DNA from: Paenibacillus dendritiformis
GTDB taxonomy: Bacteria > Bacillota > Bacilli > Paenibacillales > Paenibacillaceae
Reading direction: 5' to 3'
Assembly (NCBI RefSeq): GCF_015845845.1
Contig: NZ_LDIG01000073.1
Location: 1 to 57,332 of the forward strand
DNA length: 57,332 nt
Made by a program: the position numbers and the translations under genes. The notes beneath the pieces are model-generated. The model was given only the letters and a program-made list of their open reading frames with translations, made no database searches and was not told the DNA's origin. This document shows, one piece after another, positions 7,856 through 26,500 of this stretch; positions within the stretch are counted from its first letter, which is position 1, and each line of letters begins with the position of its first letter.

Positions 7856-9025
7856 TTATGCGTTCTTTTTTTGAATAAGCTCGAAGGAGTCATGACGGCA
7901 GCTCGGGCAGCCCTTTTGTTTCAGCTGTTCAATCGTTTGCCATTGCATTTGAAAGCCAACCTCGGTCACAAGGCTGCACCGCTTGCATTCATAGGCGCGA
8001 ATCGTGCGCCTTACTTCTCCCGTATAGAGGGCGTCCCGGTAGTCACGCGCAATGCTCTCCTTCGTCTCTTCCGTAGATTGTAACACAATCATCTGGCTCG
8101 TGTTACCTATAATTTCCGCCCCGAGATATTGATTGAAGCGCGGGAGCACACTCGTGACAAGCAAGCCCATCCGCGAAAATTCGCGCTGCATCTCCAAAGC
8201 GAAGTCTGGCGATTTGTGGGCGAACGAAAGAAAGATGGGCAGTCCGATTTCCTGCTTCAGCAATTGAATGCCGCGCGACACGAATAATGAAAGGCCCTGC
8301 AGCGTATAGGGAGGATCGGTGAAAATGCAATCAAAACGGCGCAAAAATTCAGAAGGGAGCTGTTCGCGAAAATCCATTTCATAACAGACAATCGGTAAAT
8401 TTTCGGATTCCGCAACATAGTTCACGTAGCTGATAATACGTTTGTCAATCTCGAACACATGAATGCGGGTATTGGATTTATGCGCGTTTTGCCGAAACAA
8501 CTGCTTGAGGAGAAACGCCAACGATACGCTGACAAGGTCATCATCCCCGAGGCAGACGATATCCCGCCCGATAAGAACTTCGTGCTGAAGCGCCAGCACG
8601 GCCCGCTTCATGCTCGTCTCCAGCGTGCATCGGGACTGGTCGATCGTGACATCGACCTGGGGGCGGTTCTCGAAGACGCCTTCCAGCTTCGACATCATGT
8701 CATGCAGATCGTCCGGGTGCCACGGCTCATGCTTCAACCGCTGATACAAGGTCCGATTCAGATGCCCGTAACCCATCGTATGCTCAACGAACCGCATCCC
8801 TCTCGGCGTGCAGTTGACTCCCCGGTTTTGTTCGATCAGTCCCGCCTTGATGAATTCTTTCTTGATGGCCGCCACAATCGGCAGCGGCAGCAGCGTCTTT
8901 CTCGCGATCTCCTTGGTAGAGATGCCCGGCTTGAAGTAAATATCCAGAAGAATGTTTTCAATCGCTTTTTTTCCATCCTTAATGGACACTTGGGAATAAA
9001 TTGAATCGATCGCTTCTTTATTCAT
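7856..9025 (-). CDS. BpsA-type branched-chain polyamine synthase (aminopropyltransferase) homologue
   Basis: The 389-residue protein matches the N4-bis(aminopropyl)spermidine synthase family (formerly DUF43), which adds aminopropyl groups from decarboxylated S-adenosylmethionine to a polyamine. It has an N-terminal winged-helix region (STKEIARKTLLPLPIVAAIKKEF), a Rossmann domain with IVCLGDDDLVSVSL near residue 159, and FDCIFTDPPYT near 237, the GDDD and DPPYT motifs of the family. A C-terminal zinc ribbon has CKRC and CPSC. Family members are mostly in thermophiles and some Firmicutes; one inside an NRPS/PKS cluster is unusual. ATG at 9025 follows AAAGGAG at a long spacing. A hairpin separates it from the PKS, so it may head its own transcript with the GNAT, FkbH and carrier genes. 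Confidence 0.85.
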   Translation of the reverse strand: MNKEAIDSIYSQVSIKDGKKAIENILLDIYFKPGISTKEIARKTLLPLPIVAAIKKEFIKAGLIEQNRGVNCTPRGMRFVEHTMGYGHLNRTLYQRLKHEPWHPDDLHDMMSKLEGVFENRPQVDVTIDQSRCTLETSMKRAVLALQHEVLIGRDIVCLGDDDLVSVSLAFLLKQLFRQNAHKSNTRIHVFEIDKRIISYVNYVAESENLPIVCYEMDFREQLPSEFLRRFDCIFTDPPYTLQGLSLFVSRGIQLLKQEIGLPIFLSFAHKSPDFALEMQREFSRMGLLVTSVLPRFNQYLGAEIIGNTSQMIVLQSTEETKESIARDYRDALYTGEVRRTIRAYECKRCSLVTEVGFQMQWQTIEQLKQKGCPSCRHDSFELIQKKNA

Positions 9026-9127
9026 ATTTTTTCTTCTATCTCCTTTATCGATTGCAAATCCCATCAATATGACTTTATGTATGATTCTGGATGTCTACGA
9101 CGCAATCATTATCCTATATTTCCCATA

Positions 9128-9168
9128 CAAAAGCAAGGCACCTGCCGCAAATCTGCAGCCGATGCCTT
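9128..9168 (-). terminator. Hairpin between the last PKS and the BpsA-like gene
   Basis: On the minus strand AAGGCA and CTGC pair with GCAG and TGCCTT around a short loop, with an internal mismatch, followed by GCTTTTGTAT. It starts 24 bases after the PKS stop. It could terminate or attenuate the long PKS transcript and leave the last four genes under a promoter in 9026-9130. No convincing promoter there could be fixed. Confidence 0.5.
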
Positions 9169-9191
9169 GAGAGAAAATAAGAAGCTCCGGT

Positions 9192-12100
9192 TCAATCCAT
9201 GACGGAAACGCGAATGAGCGGGCACAATTGATGGATCGTCCGATATTTGAATAATTGCGGCCCATCCGCGAACAGACCCTGCTTTTCCATCTCCACCTCA
9301 ACCCGAACGGCATGAAGGGATGTGCCGCCCAGCCGGAAAAAGTCGTCGTCGATGCCGATGCCGCCGATGCCGAGCACTCGTTCCCAGATTTGCACCATCG
9401 CCGCTTCCACCTCGTTGGTCGGAGCGCGGTAGGCGGATCTCATCGGCGCTCCTTCCTCTATGATCTGCACCGGCAATTGGAGAAGCCGGGCCGCATTATA
9501 ATATTGCAGCGGGAGCAACTGATGCCGATGCAGTTGCGGATAGCGCTCATCGAGAACCATGTCCCACGACGGCTGCTCGAACCTTCCCCCGCCCACAGCG
9601 GCGGTTGCGGACTCGCGCGGCGCGCCGTTCCCTGCCTGCTGCGGCTCTTCGCAGCCAGGAAGAGGGGCGTTGCGGACATATTTGATATGATCGATAGAGT
9701 CCGGAATATCCTCTACCGCATGCCGGAACCGCACGGTCCGGTCCGTCTCTTCCCTGATACTCCAGCCTCCCGTGTGCAAAAAGGCAAGCATCGGTTCGTT
9801 CTTCCCGGTAAGCGTGCATGCGGCCTCGATGTAATCGGCATGCCGTTCAAGACAATACGGCTTTAATGCGCTGATTACGGCCGCTTCGATTCCTCTTCCG
9901 AGGATGCGGCAGCTCAAGAGGAAAGAATCCAGGTGCATAATGCCGTCCTCGCAGCGGGTAATGACCGCCCCGACCAGTCCGTAACTGCCGAACCGGTCCG
10001 CGGCTTCGATGGCCCAGCATGCCGTATCCGGCTGCGACAGGATGGACGGCAAGCCGTCTGCCATGCCGCGGTCCGCATTCAGCGTGAATTGATTGGTCCG
10101 CTGCATAAGCTGGGCGATGCGCGGCAATTGCCCGGCATTCGCCTCATTGATGCTTATCACGATCTCCAGATCATTGAGAAATGCCTGCAGCGATGAAGCG
10201 GATGCGCGAACTTCGCCGCGCTTGCGCTCCGTTCTGTACCTTTCGGTTCTTCGCTTGTCGTCTTCCGTCACGCGGATGCGATCCAGCGCCCACACATGCC
10301 GCAGGAATGCCGGGATTTGCCGTTCTTCAGGCAGCTGCAGCGCAAGCACTTCCGGGCAATTCGAGCGAACCTCCGAGCATTCCAGCGAACTGTCATCGAG
10401 GAAAATGAAGCTGTCCAGTCCCAACCGGAGCTCCTCCGCCAGCGCGCGCAGATTTTCGGATTTTGGGCTCCAGTTGATGCGCCAGCCGGCAAAATCTTCT
10501 TTCGTCAGCAGCATGTCCGGATGGTTGTCAAATACATCCCACACGTCCCTGTCGTTGTTCTTGCTGACCAGGACAAGCAGCATGCCTTCGCGCTGCTTTT
10601 CGAGCAGAAACCGCTGCAAATCGCGGCAAGGCTCTGTAACCGCGACTCCTTCGGCTCCATCTTCGCCGCATACTCCATTCCATAGCGTATGGTCGCAGTC
10701 GACCGCGATGACCTTGAACGGATGTCCATGCCAAGCCAACAGACGGCGCGCCGTGAACGTCCCGATGGCAGCATAATACTCGGGGGTAAACGGCATGTGC
10801 CCCGCTTGATCGGCGGCCGCATCATCGATTTGTTCCACGCCGAACATCCCGCCAACCCCTCTGAAGTCGATCACATGGACATGCTCCTTCTCTTCCAGCT
10901 CCCGCTTCCACCGGTTCGTCAGCTCCTCCAAATAGCTCGTCATGACCGGTGAAGCCCCAAGGGAAGCCGACACCGGAAACACGCCGGCGAACAGCGGCCT
11001 CGCGCCCTTCATCATAGACAGAGCCTGCGCCAGATCGGCGAACGCCCGCTCCAGCTTCTTAATTTGCTGGTCCTCCGGCGAGCGATCATCCCGCAGCCAA
11101 TCCTCGAACCGCACGAGGAGCAATCCCGCATCGCCCTCGGAGGAGAGCGCGCTGTCCGGATTCAAAAGCTCCTGGAACACTTGATGGTATGGAGCAAAAT
11201 GAATGTCGAGGCGCAATCCGAATTGGTCGCCCCACCATTTGATATACGGCCGGATCGGGTCCGCCGTGAAGGTGGAGGCGGCGACCACGGCGAAGGCGCG
11301 TTCCGGCTCCGGATGGCGTCTTTTGGCGACCAGTTCGCTCTGCTCCGCCTCGGATAGCAGCCGGATCTCCCCCAGCTTCCGCTCCGGATCGGCCAGCACG
11401 CTGTCAATCAACTCGACAAAGTGCCGCATCAGCCCCGCTATCGTGTCTTCGACGAACAGGGCCGTGTTATACTGCATGACGCAGAGCAGCCCGCCGTCAT
11501 CCGCAAAGCCGATATCGAGCTTGAAGTCGAGCTTGGAGATCCCCTTCGTAATGTCATAGTTCTCGAAGGCGAGTCCTTCGGCCTTCAACACCGGGTTCCC
11601 GTCAAATTCGTTATGGAAAATCATCATCGTATCGAACAGCGGATTGCGGCCGCGCGGCAGCTTCGCCGACAATTTCTCCACCATCCGATCGAACGGGAAA
11701 TCTTGATTTTCGTACGCGTTCATCATTGTGTCATTCAGCACGAGCAGTTGATCGAGGATGGTGCGGTCCTCCTCGAAGCTGACCCGTATCGGCAAAAAGT
11801 TGGTGAACATGCCGATCAACGGCTCCACGTCGGCATGCCGCCGGCCTGCGACCAGCGATCCGACCGTCATGTCGCGCTGGCCGGTATACTGGTGGAGCAC
11901 AAGGGTGTACAGGTGGAACAGCAGCACGTTGATCGTGACGTTGCGGGACTTGGCCACGGCGTTCAACCGATCTGCCGTCTCCTTGGGCAGAGTGAGCTTG
12001 TGCGCTCTGCCGATGAAAGATTGGAATTCGGGCCGATCGAAGTCAGTCGGCATATTCAGCACCGGGATGTTGTGCCGGAACTGGTTCATCCAGTATTCCT

Positions 12101-15100
12101 CTTGCTTCCGAATCATGTCTCCTTCCAGCAGGCGGTGCTGCCATTCCGCATAATCCTTATACTGAATCCGCAGCGGCGGGAGATCCTTGCCCGCATACAG
12201 ATCGCTGAACTCCTTGATGAACACGTTCATGGATGCGCCGTCCGACACGATATTGTGCATATCCATGAGCAGCACATGCTTCTCCGGCCCAAGCTTGACG
12301 AAAGAGGCCCGAATCAGCGGGGCTTGGCCCAGATCGAACGGTTTGATGAACTTGCGCACGATTTTGTTCATCTCCTGCTCGTCCGCTTCGAGGCGTTCGA
12401 CCGCAAACGAGAAGGTTTCATGGATTTTCTGCATCGGCTCTCCGTCCACCAGATGGAATGAGGTCCGCATATTTTCATGACGCTGAATCAATTTAATGAA
12501 CGTTTGCTCGAACCGATCCGCATCGGCTTTGCCGTGAACCAATAAGGCCATCGGCATGTTGTAGGTCGTTACGTCGCCGATTTGCTGATGAATGAGGAAC
12601 GTCCGTTTCTGGGCGGAAGACACCCGATAATACGGTTTCGGTTCCGCCGGCGAGATGGCGAAATATTGATTTTTCTCCATCTGTTCGATGTGCCGGGCAA
12701 GCGCGCTGATCGTCGGCATGTTGAAAATATCCGATAAGGCCAGTTCCGCGTCGAGCTCCTTATGGATCTTGGCGATGAGGCTGGTCGCCTTCAAGGAATG
12801 GCCGCCCAATTCGAAGAAATCATCGTGAATCCCGATTTCCCCGATACCGAACAGATTCCGCCAGATGCCAGCCAACGTCTCTTCCAGCGGATTCCGGGGC
12901 GCGGCTGTTCCAGGCGTTGTCTCCCGCCGGGACGCCGGCGCCGCTTCGCCGGATTGCCCCGCGCTCTCGGCAGCAGAGCCGGCGTGGACGATGCGGATTC
13001 CTTCCTCCTCGATCCAGAATCGCCGGCGGTCGAACGGATAGGTGGGCAGCGGAATGCGGTTTCTTTGCTCCTCTCTGTAGAAGCGGGCCCAATCGAATCT
13101 CACGCCGGCGTTCCACAGCCGTCCGGCTTGAAGGAGAAGATGCGCCACATCCGACGCGGTCTGCTGCGGATGCCGCATCAGGTTCACCACGACGCGATCC
13201 CCCGTTGCCTCCGTCTGCCGCTTTGCGAATGCGGTCAGCGCGTTGCCTCCGCCAACCTCCGCAAACGCGGCATCGATCTCGGCGAGCAGTGTCGCGAGTC
13301 CGTCGGCGAACCGTACCGTACCGCGCAGATGGCGCGCCCAGTATGCCGGGCTTACCGCTTCCTCGTCCCGAATCCATGTCCCCGTCACGTTCGAAATGAA
13401 CGGGATGCGGGGCGGATGCAGCGTCAGCCTGCCCACCTCCTGCTCATAACGCTCCAGGATAGGGTCCATCATGGCGGAATGGAACGCATGGGACGTATGC
13501 AGCCGCCGGCAGGCATGCCCTCTCTCCTCCAACAGGGCAGCCAGCGCCTCGACCGCTTCCTGCGTTCCCGACACGACGCACATGGAAGGCGCGTTCACCG
13601 CCGCCAGCGACAATCCGCCGGACAGCAGCGGCAGCAGCTCTTGCTCGCTCAGAGGCACGCTCAGCATGACGCCGCCGGGCAGACTCTGCATCAATTGCCC
13701 GCGCAGCGCGACGAGCCGGATGGCGTCCTCGAGCGGGAAGACGCCGGCGATGCATGCGGCGGCATATTCGCCAATGCTGTGCCCGATCATCGCCTGCGGA
13801 CGCACGCCCCAGTCCATCAACAGCTTGGCAAGCGCGTACTCGACCGTGAAGATGACGGGCTGCGCAATGTCCGTACGATTGATCAGATCGGAAGCATCTG
13901 CGTCAGCCTCTCCGCCGGACGGATACAGAACCCGCTTCGCCTGCTTCCCGACTTCGCCCGGCATCAGCTCGAAGCAGCGGTCCGCCTCGGCGCGGAACAC
14001 CGGTTCCCGCTCGTACAGTTCTCTGCCCATGCCGGCGTACTGCGAGCCTTGGCCGGAGAACATGAATACGACGGGCTTGTCATCCGCCCCGGCCATCCCG
14101 CTCTGGACATCGGCGGAGTCCGGCTGAGCCAGCCGGGCGGCCGCTTCTTCCGCGCTGGAGCAGACGAGCGTGCGCCGATGCGGGAACGCCGCCCGCCCCA
14201 CGTGCAGCGTATACGCCATATCGGCCAAGCATACGTCCGGATGCTCTTGCACATGCCGGGCCATCCGCTTGGCCAGCCGTTCAAGCGAGGCCTCCGTCTT
14301 GGCGGACAAGGCGATGAGCTGCGCCGTTCTGCCCGGGGAGGACGCGGCCGCGGGCGGCGCCTCCTCCAGCACGACATGCGCGTTCGTTCCGCCGATGCCG
14401 AACGAGCTGACTCCGGCACGCAGCGGCCCGCCGCCGCTCGTCCACGCTCTCAAGCGATCATTGACATAGAACGGGCTGTTCTCGAAGTCGATCTTCGGGT
14501 TCGGACGTTCATAATGAAGCGTCGGCGGCAGTTGTTTGTTCGCCAGCGCGAGCACGGTCTTGATGAAACCGGCCACCCCCGCGGCGTTGTTCAAATGTCC
14601 GATGTTGGATTTGGCTGAGCCGATGCCGCAATACCCTTTCTTTTCCGTTTGAAATGCGGTTTTCAACGCTTCGATCTCGATCGGATCGCCCAGCGTCGTC
14701 CCCGTGCCGTGCGCCTCAATGTAGCTGATGCTTTCCGGCTCCACTTCCGCCACGTGTTGGGCGGCTCGGATGACGGACACTTGTCCCTGCGTGCTGGGCG
14801 CGGTATATCCCACTTTCCGGTTCCCGTCATTATTGATGGCCGAGCCTTTAATGACGGCGAAGATGTGGTCGCCGTCCGCGAGCGCATCCTCCAGCGGCTT
14901 GAGGAGGACGATGCCCGCGCCGTCCCCGAAGACGGTGCCGGCCGCCTGTTCGTCAAAAGCGCGGCAGTGCCCGTCAGGCGAATTGATCATGCCTTCTTGA
15001 TAGAAATAGCCGTTTTTCTTCGGCAGTTGAATCGACACCCCGCCGGCAAGCGCCATGCTGCACTCGCCGCTGAGCAAGCCCTGGCAGGCGAGATGCACGG

Positions 15101-15664
15101 CCACGAGCGATGTGGAGCAGGCCGTCTGCACCGTGAAGCTCGGCCCCTTCAAATTCAGCTTGTACGAGACGAGCGTCGCCATATAATCGCGAAGGTTCAG
15201 CATCGCCGTCTCCAGCGTCGCGGATTCCTCCGCCGTCCCCAGCCCTTTGAACGCCCGCATGAACCAGTGGGAATTGAAGGCTGCCCCGGTATAGAGCCCG
15301 ATGGCCCCTCGATACGTCTTCGGATCGTAGCCCGCTTGCTCGAGGGCCTCCCAAGAGCATTCGTGCAGAAGGCGGAATTGCGGATCCATCACCTCCGCTT
15401 CGCGCGGGGTATAATCAAAAAACTCGGGATCGAAGTATTCGATGTCATCCAGCATCCCTTTGGCCTTCACAAAATTCGGATGGCGCAGCGTATCCGGATC
15501 GATCCCGGCCTCCAGCAGTTCCTCTTCGCTGAAAAAGGAAATGCTCTCTTTGGCGTTGCAGAGGTTGTCCCAATATTCCCGCAAGTTTTTGGCGCCCGGG
15601 AACCTTCCCGACATGCCGATGACGGCGATTTCGGATCCGGTGTACTCTCTTCCGCTCGATACGC

Positions 15665-15668
<4 letters not shown>
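9192..15668 (-). CDS. PKS/NRPS/FkbH megasynthase: KS-AT-ACP-C*-FkbH-ACP
   Basis: The 2158-residue protein starts with a KS (Cys in TACSTS near 182; EAHGTGT), an AT with GHSIGE (near 631) and SHAFH typical of malonyl, and an ACP (GGHSLKA near 956). There is no KR, so this last malonyl extension keeps its ketone. An NRPS condensation domain follows whose motif reads HNIVSDG: the second, catalytic histidine of HHxxxDG is Asn1139 (codon AAT, 12252-12254). Next is a long-form FkbH domain, an N-terminal extension then HAD motif VDCDHTLWNG near 1657 and a GNAT-like half, and a final carrier domain (GGTSLHA near 2115). No TE or reductase ends the line. The first module fits the fourth malonyl unit of a dihydroisocoumarin; the C*-FkbH-ACP tail is unexplained. 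ATG overlaps the previous stop (ATGA) after AGGAGAGG. Confidence 0.93.
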
Positions 15669-23497
<7,829 letters not shown>

Positions 23498-23510
23498 CTT
23501 ACCGCCCCCT

Positions 23511-26500
23511 TCACGTTCTCTCCCGCTTTTGAAGCCGCTGCTTCAACCGATTTTTGCCGTCATGTATCCGTTCGGAACGATCCGCCGTCTCTTCCGGCGG
23601 CACCGTCTCCTTGTCCGCCGCCCGCCGAAGCGATTCGGCCAGCGAATGTATGGTCGGATGGCTGAACATGTCAACGACCGCCACTTCCCGCCCCAGCGCG
23701 CGCTGCAGCTTCGCATTCATTTGAATGATATCGAGGGAAGTAGCGCCAAGCTCAAAAAAGTTGTCGTGCAGGCCGACCTGATCGAGGCCAAGATAATCCC
23801 GCCACAGGTCCGCCATCGTCTGTTCCAGCTCGTCCTCCGGCGGAGCATATGCCGTGCCGACATCGGGACGGGCCGCTTGCGGGCCGGTTCCGTCCCGTTC
23901 CTTGTCCATCAGCGAGTGCAGCGTCGATGCGCGCGCGGTATGTACCCGCAGCGGCAAATCCGTCGTCGAGACCAGCACTTGCGGCCGGCGGCATGCCAGC
24001 GCTTGCCGGAAGACCGCCACTCCTTCTTCCGGCAGCAGCCGCGTCAGCTTGTCCGGACCCTGAGCCCGGACGCCCGCCTGCGCCGCAATCGCCGCGATCT
24101 CTTGCTCGGCTGCCGCGGCCATGCCGACGGTCTGCCAGCCGTCCCACGCAATGGCGACGACAGGCGTGCCGCCCTCCGCCCGCTTGCGGCAAGCGTAAGC
24201 TTCGAGATACGCATTGGCCGCGCAATAGCCGGCTTGGCCGACGCCGCCCAGCGCGGTGGTCAGAGAAGAGCACAACACCAGGAAATCAAGCCGCATGCCG
24301 GCCAGCACCCGGTCGAGCACCCGCGTGCCGTTCACCTTGGCCGCCAGGGCGCGTTCATCCGTCTCCCGCGTGCGCCGCTGAATGAGCGCTCCGTCGGATA
24401 TCCCCGCCGCGTGGATGACGCCATGAATCGCGCCGAAGCGGGCCACGGCCTCGGCGGCTACCTGCTTCATCCGCGCCTCGTCGCACACATCCGCCTTGCA
24501 GACAAGCACCTCGGAGCCGTACCGCTCGAGTTCATCCAGTGCGCCGCGCTTGGCCGCTCCTTCGCCGTCCAGTCCCGAACGGCCCACCAGAATCAGCTTC
24601 GCCTGCACCGTCTTGGCCAAATGTTCCGCCAGCGTCAAGCCGATGCCGCCAAGCCCTCCCGTGATCAAGTACACCCCGTGCTTCCGCAGGCCGGTACCGG
24701 CTGCGGGCGCCGGCAGCCGAGCGTATTTTTGCACCCAGCGGTGCGCCCCGCGGTAAGCGACGAACAGGTCGTCGGAAGGGGCGGCTATCTCCGCGTGCAA
24801 GCGCTCGACCAGGGCTTGCTGCCGTTCCGGCTCGCTCTGCCGGAGCGAATCCGCGATATCGATGCTGCGGCAGCGCACATGGCCGTACTCTTGCGGAATG
24901 ACCAGACAAGCGCCAATCGCCGCCGCTTGTTCCGGCTGCAGCCGCTCGTCGCCTGTCACTTCCTGCATATGGGAGGTCACGATCGCAAGGTGCAGCTCCT
25001 CTTGAATTCCGCAAGATCCGATGGCCCGCGCGAGCGCGAGGAGACTGTAATAACCTCTATCCAACGCCCGGTCTTCATCGGAAGGAATCGGCGCATCCGC
25101 TTCCCCGGCCTCCGCCGCGAGCCACGCGTGAATGATTCGGTCAGGCGCTCTTCCGGCTTCCGTCAGCGTCCGCAGCAGACGCTCATAATGCTCCGGTTCC
25201 CCGGGATTAATCCGGTATGTCCAGTCATTCAATGGCGAGAATGAATCCGAAGGATGCACGGCGACGACAGTGCGGCCAGCTTCCCGCATGCGGTCAACCA
25301 ACCGCGGGATGATCCCGACCTCCGGCGAGAAGACGACCCAGAGGCTTCCTGAACGCTCGGAGCCCGTCTCTTCCTGCAAAAACGATCGTTCCCACACCGG
25401 AGCGTACAGCCACTCGCGGACCGTGTTCCGTTTGGCGAACCCGGCGCTGTCTTGCGGGCGCGAATCCGGGTTCCGCTTGCGCGCGAGCCCCTGCTTCAGA
25501 ACATCGATCTCGAACGGCGGATCGACCCAATAACGGCGGCGTTCAAACGGATAGGTCGGCAGAGCCGTCCGCTTGCGCCGCTCGCCCGCATGGAACGCTC
25601 TCCAATCCGGCCGGGCTCCTTCCAGCCACAGCCGTCCGACCTGCTGCAGCAAATATTCGTCGTCGCGGGCTTGCTCCTTCGGATGCCGGACGAGATTGAC
25701 GGCCGCGTGGCGCGCCGTCTTGTCGGGATGCCGGCGCACGAATGCGCTGAGCGCGTTGCCCGGACCCGCTTCCACGAACACGGCTTTGCCGTCCCGCAGC
25801 AGCTCGCGGAGACCGTCCGCAAAACGGACGGTGCCGCGCAAATGCCGGACCCAATACTCCGGCTCGACGGCTTCCTCCGCCGTGATCCAGGTTCCGCTTA
25901 CATTTGAAATATAAGGAATGGCCGGCGCACGGAGCGTCATTTCGCTGACCTTCCGGCGGAACGGCTCCATGATCGGCTCCATCATCGCCGAATGAAAGGC
26001 ATGGGAGGTATGGAGCCTCGAGCAGGCATGCCCCGCTTCGGCAAGCTGCCGTTCCAGCCGGTCAATCTCGTCATGCGGCCCCGATGCGACGCACAGCGCC
26101 GCTCCGTTCACCGCCGCGATCGAGACGCCGTCAGCGAGAAGCGGCTTCAGCTCCTGCTCCGGCAGCGGCACGCTGAGCATCGCTCCCGGCGGCATGCCGT
26201 GCATCAGTCTCCCCCGCAGCGCGACCAGCTCCAGCGCTTCTTCCAGCGTCATCACTCCCGCCAGGCACGCGGCCACGTATTCGCCGGCGCTATGGCCGAT
26301 CAAGGCGCTCGGCTTCAAGCCCCATTTCATCAGGAGCTGCGCCAACGCATAGGAGAAAATAAACATGAGCGGCTGGGTCACGTCGGTCTGCTTCATGCGC
26401 TCGGCGCACTCGGCGGCCGCATCATTCCCGGCCGGATACAGCAATTCCTTCAGATCCGCGTCCAGCAGCGGACGGACGATGTCGCAGCACCGGTCCACCG

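Noticed and set aside
7856-9025. Reading the BpsA-like protein as an ordinary DNA or small-molecule methyltransferase
   Set aside because: DPPYT resembles methyltransferase motif IV, but the GDDD motif, winged-helix start and C-terminal zinc ribbon together fit the branched-polyamine synthase family.
12762-14618. Long plus-strand open frame (618 codons) opposite the terminal PKS
   Set aside because: It is an antisense shadow of the GC-rich AT and KS region, with arginine- and glycine-rich meaningless composition and no ribosome site or domain.
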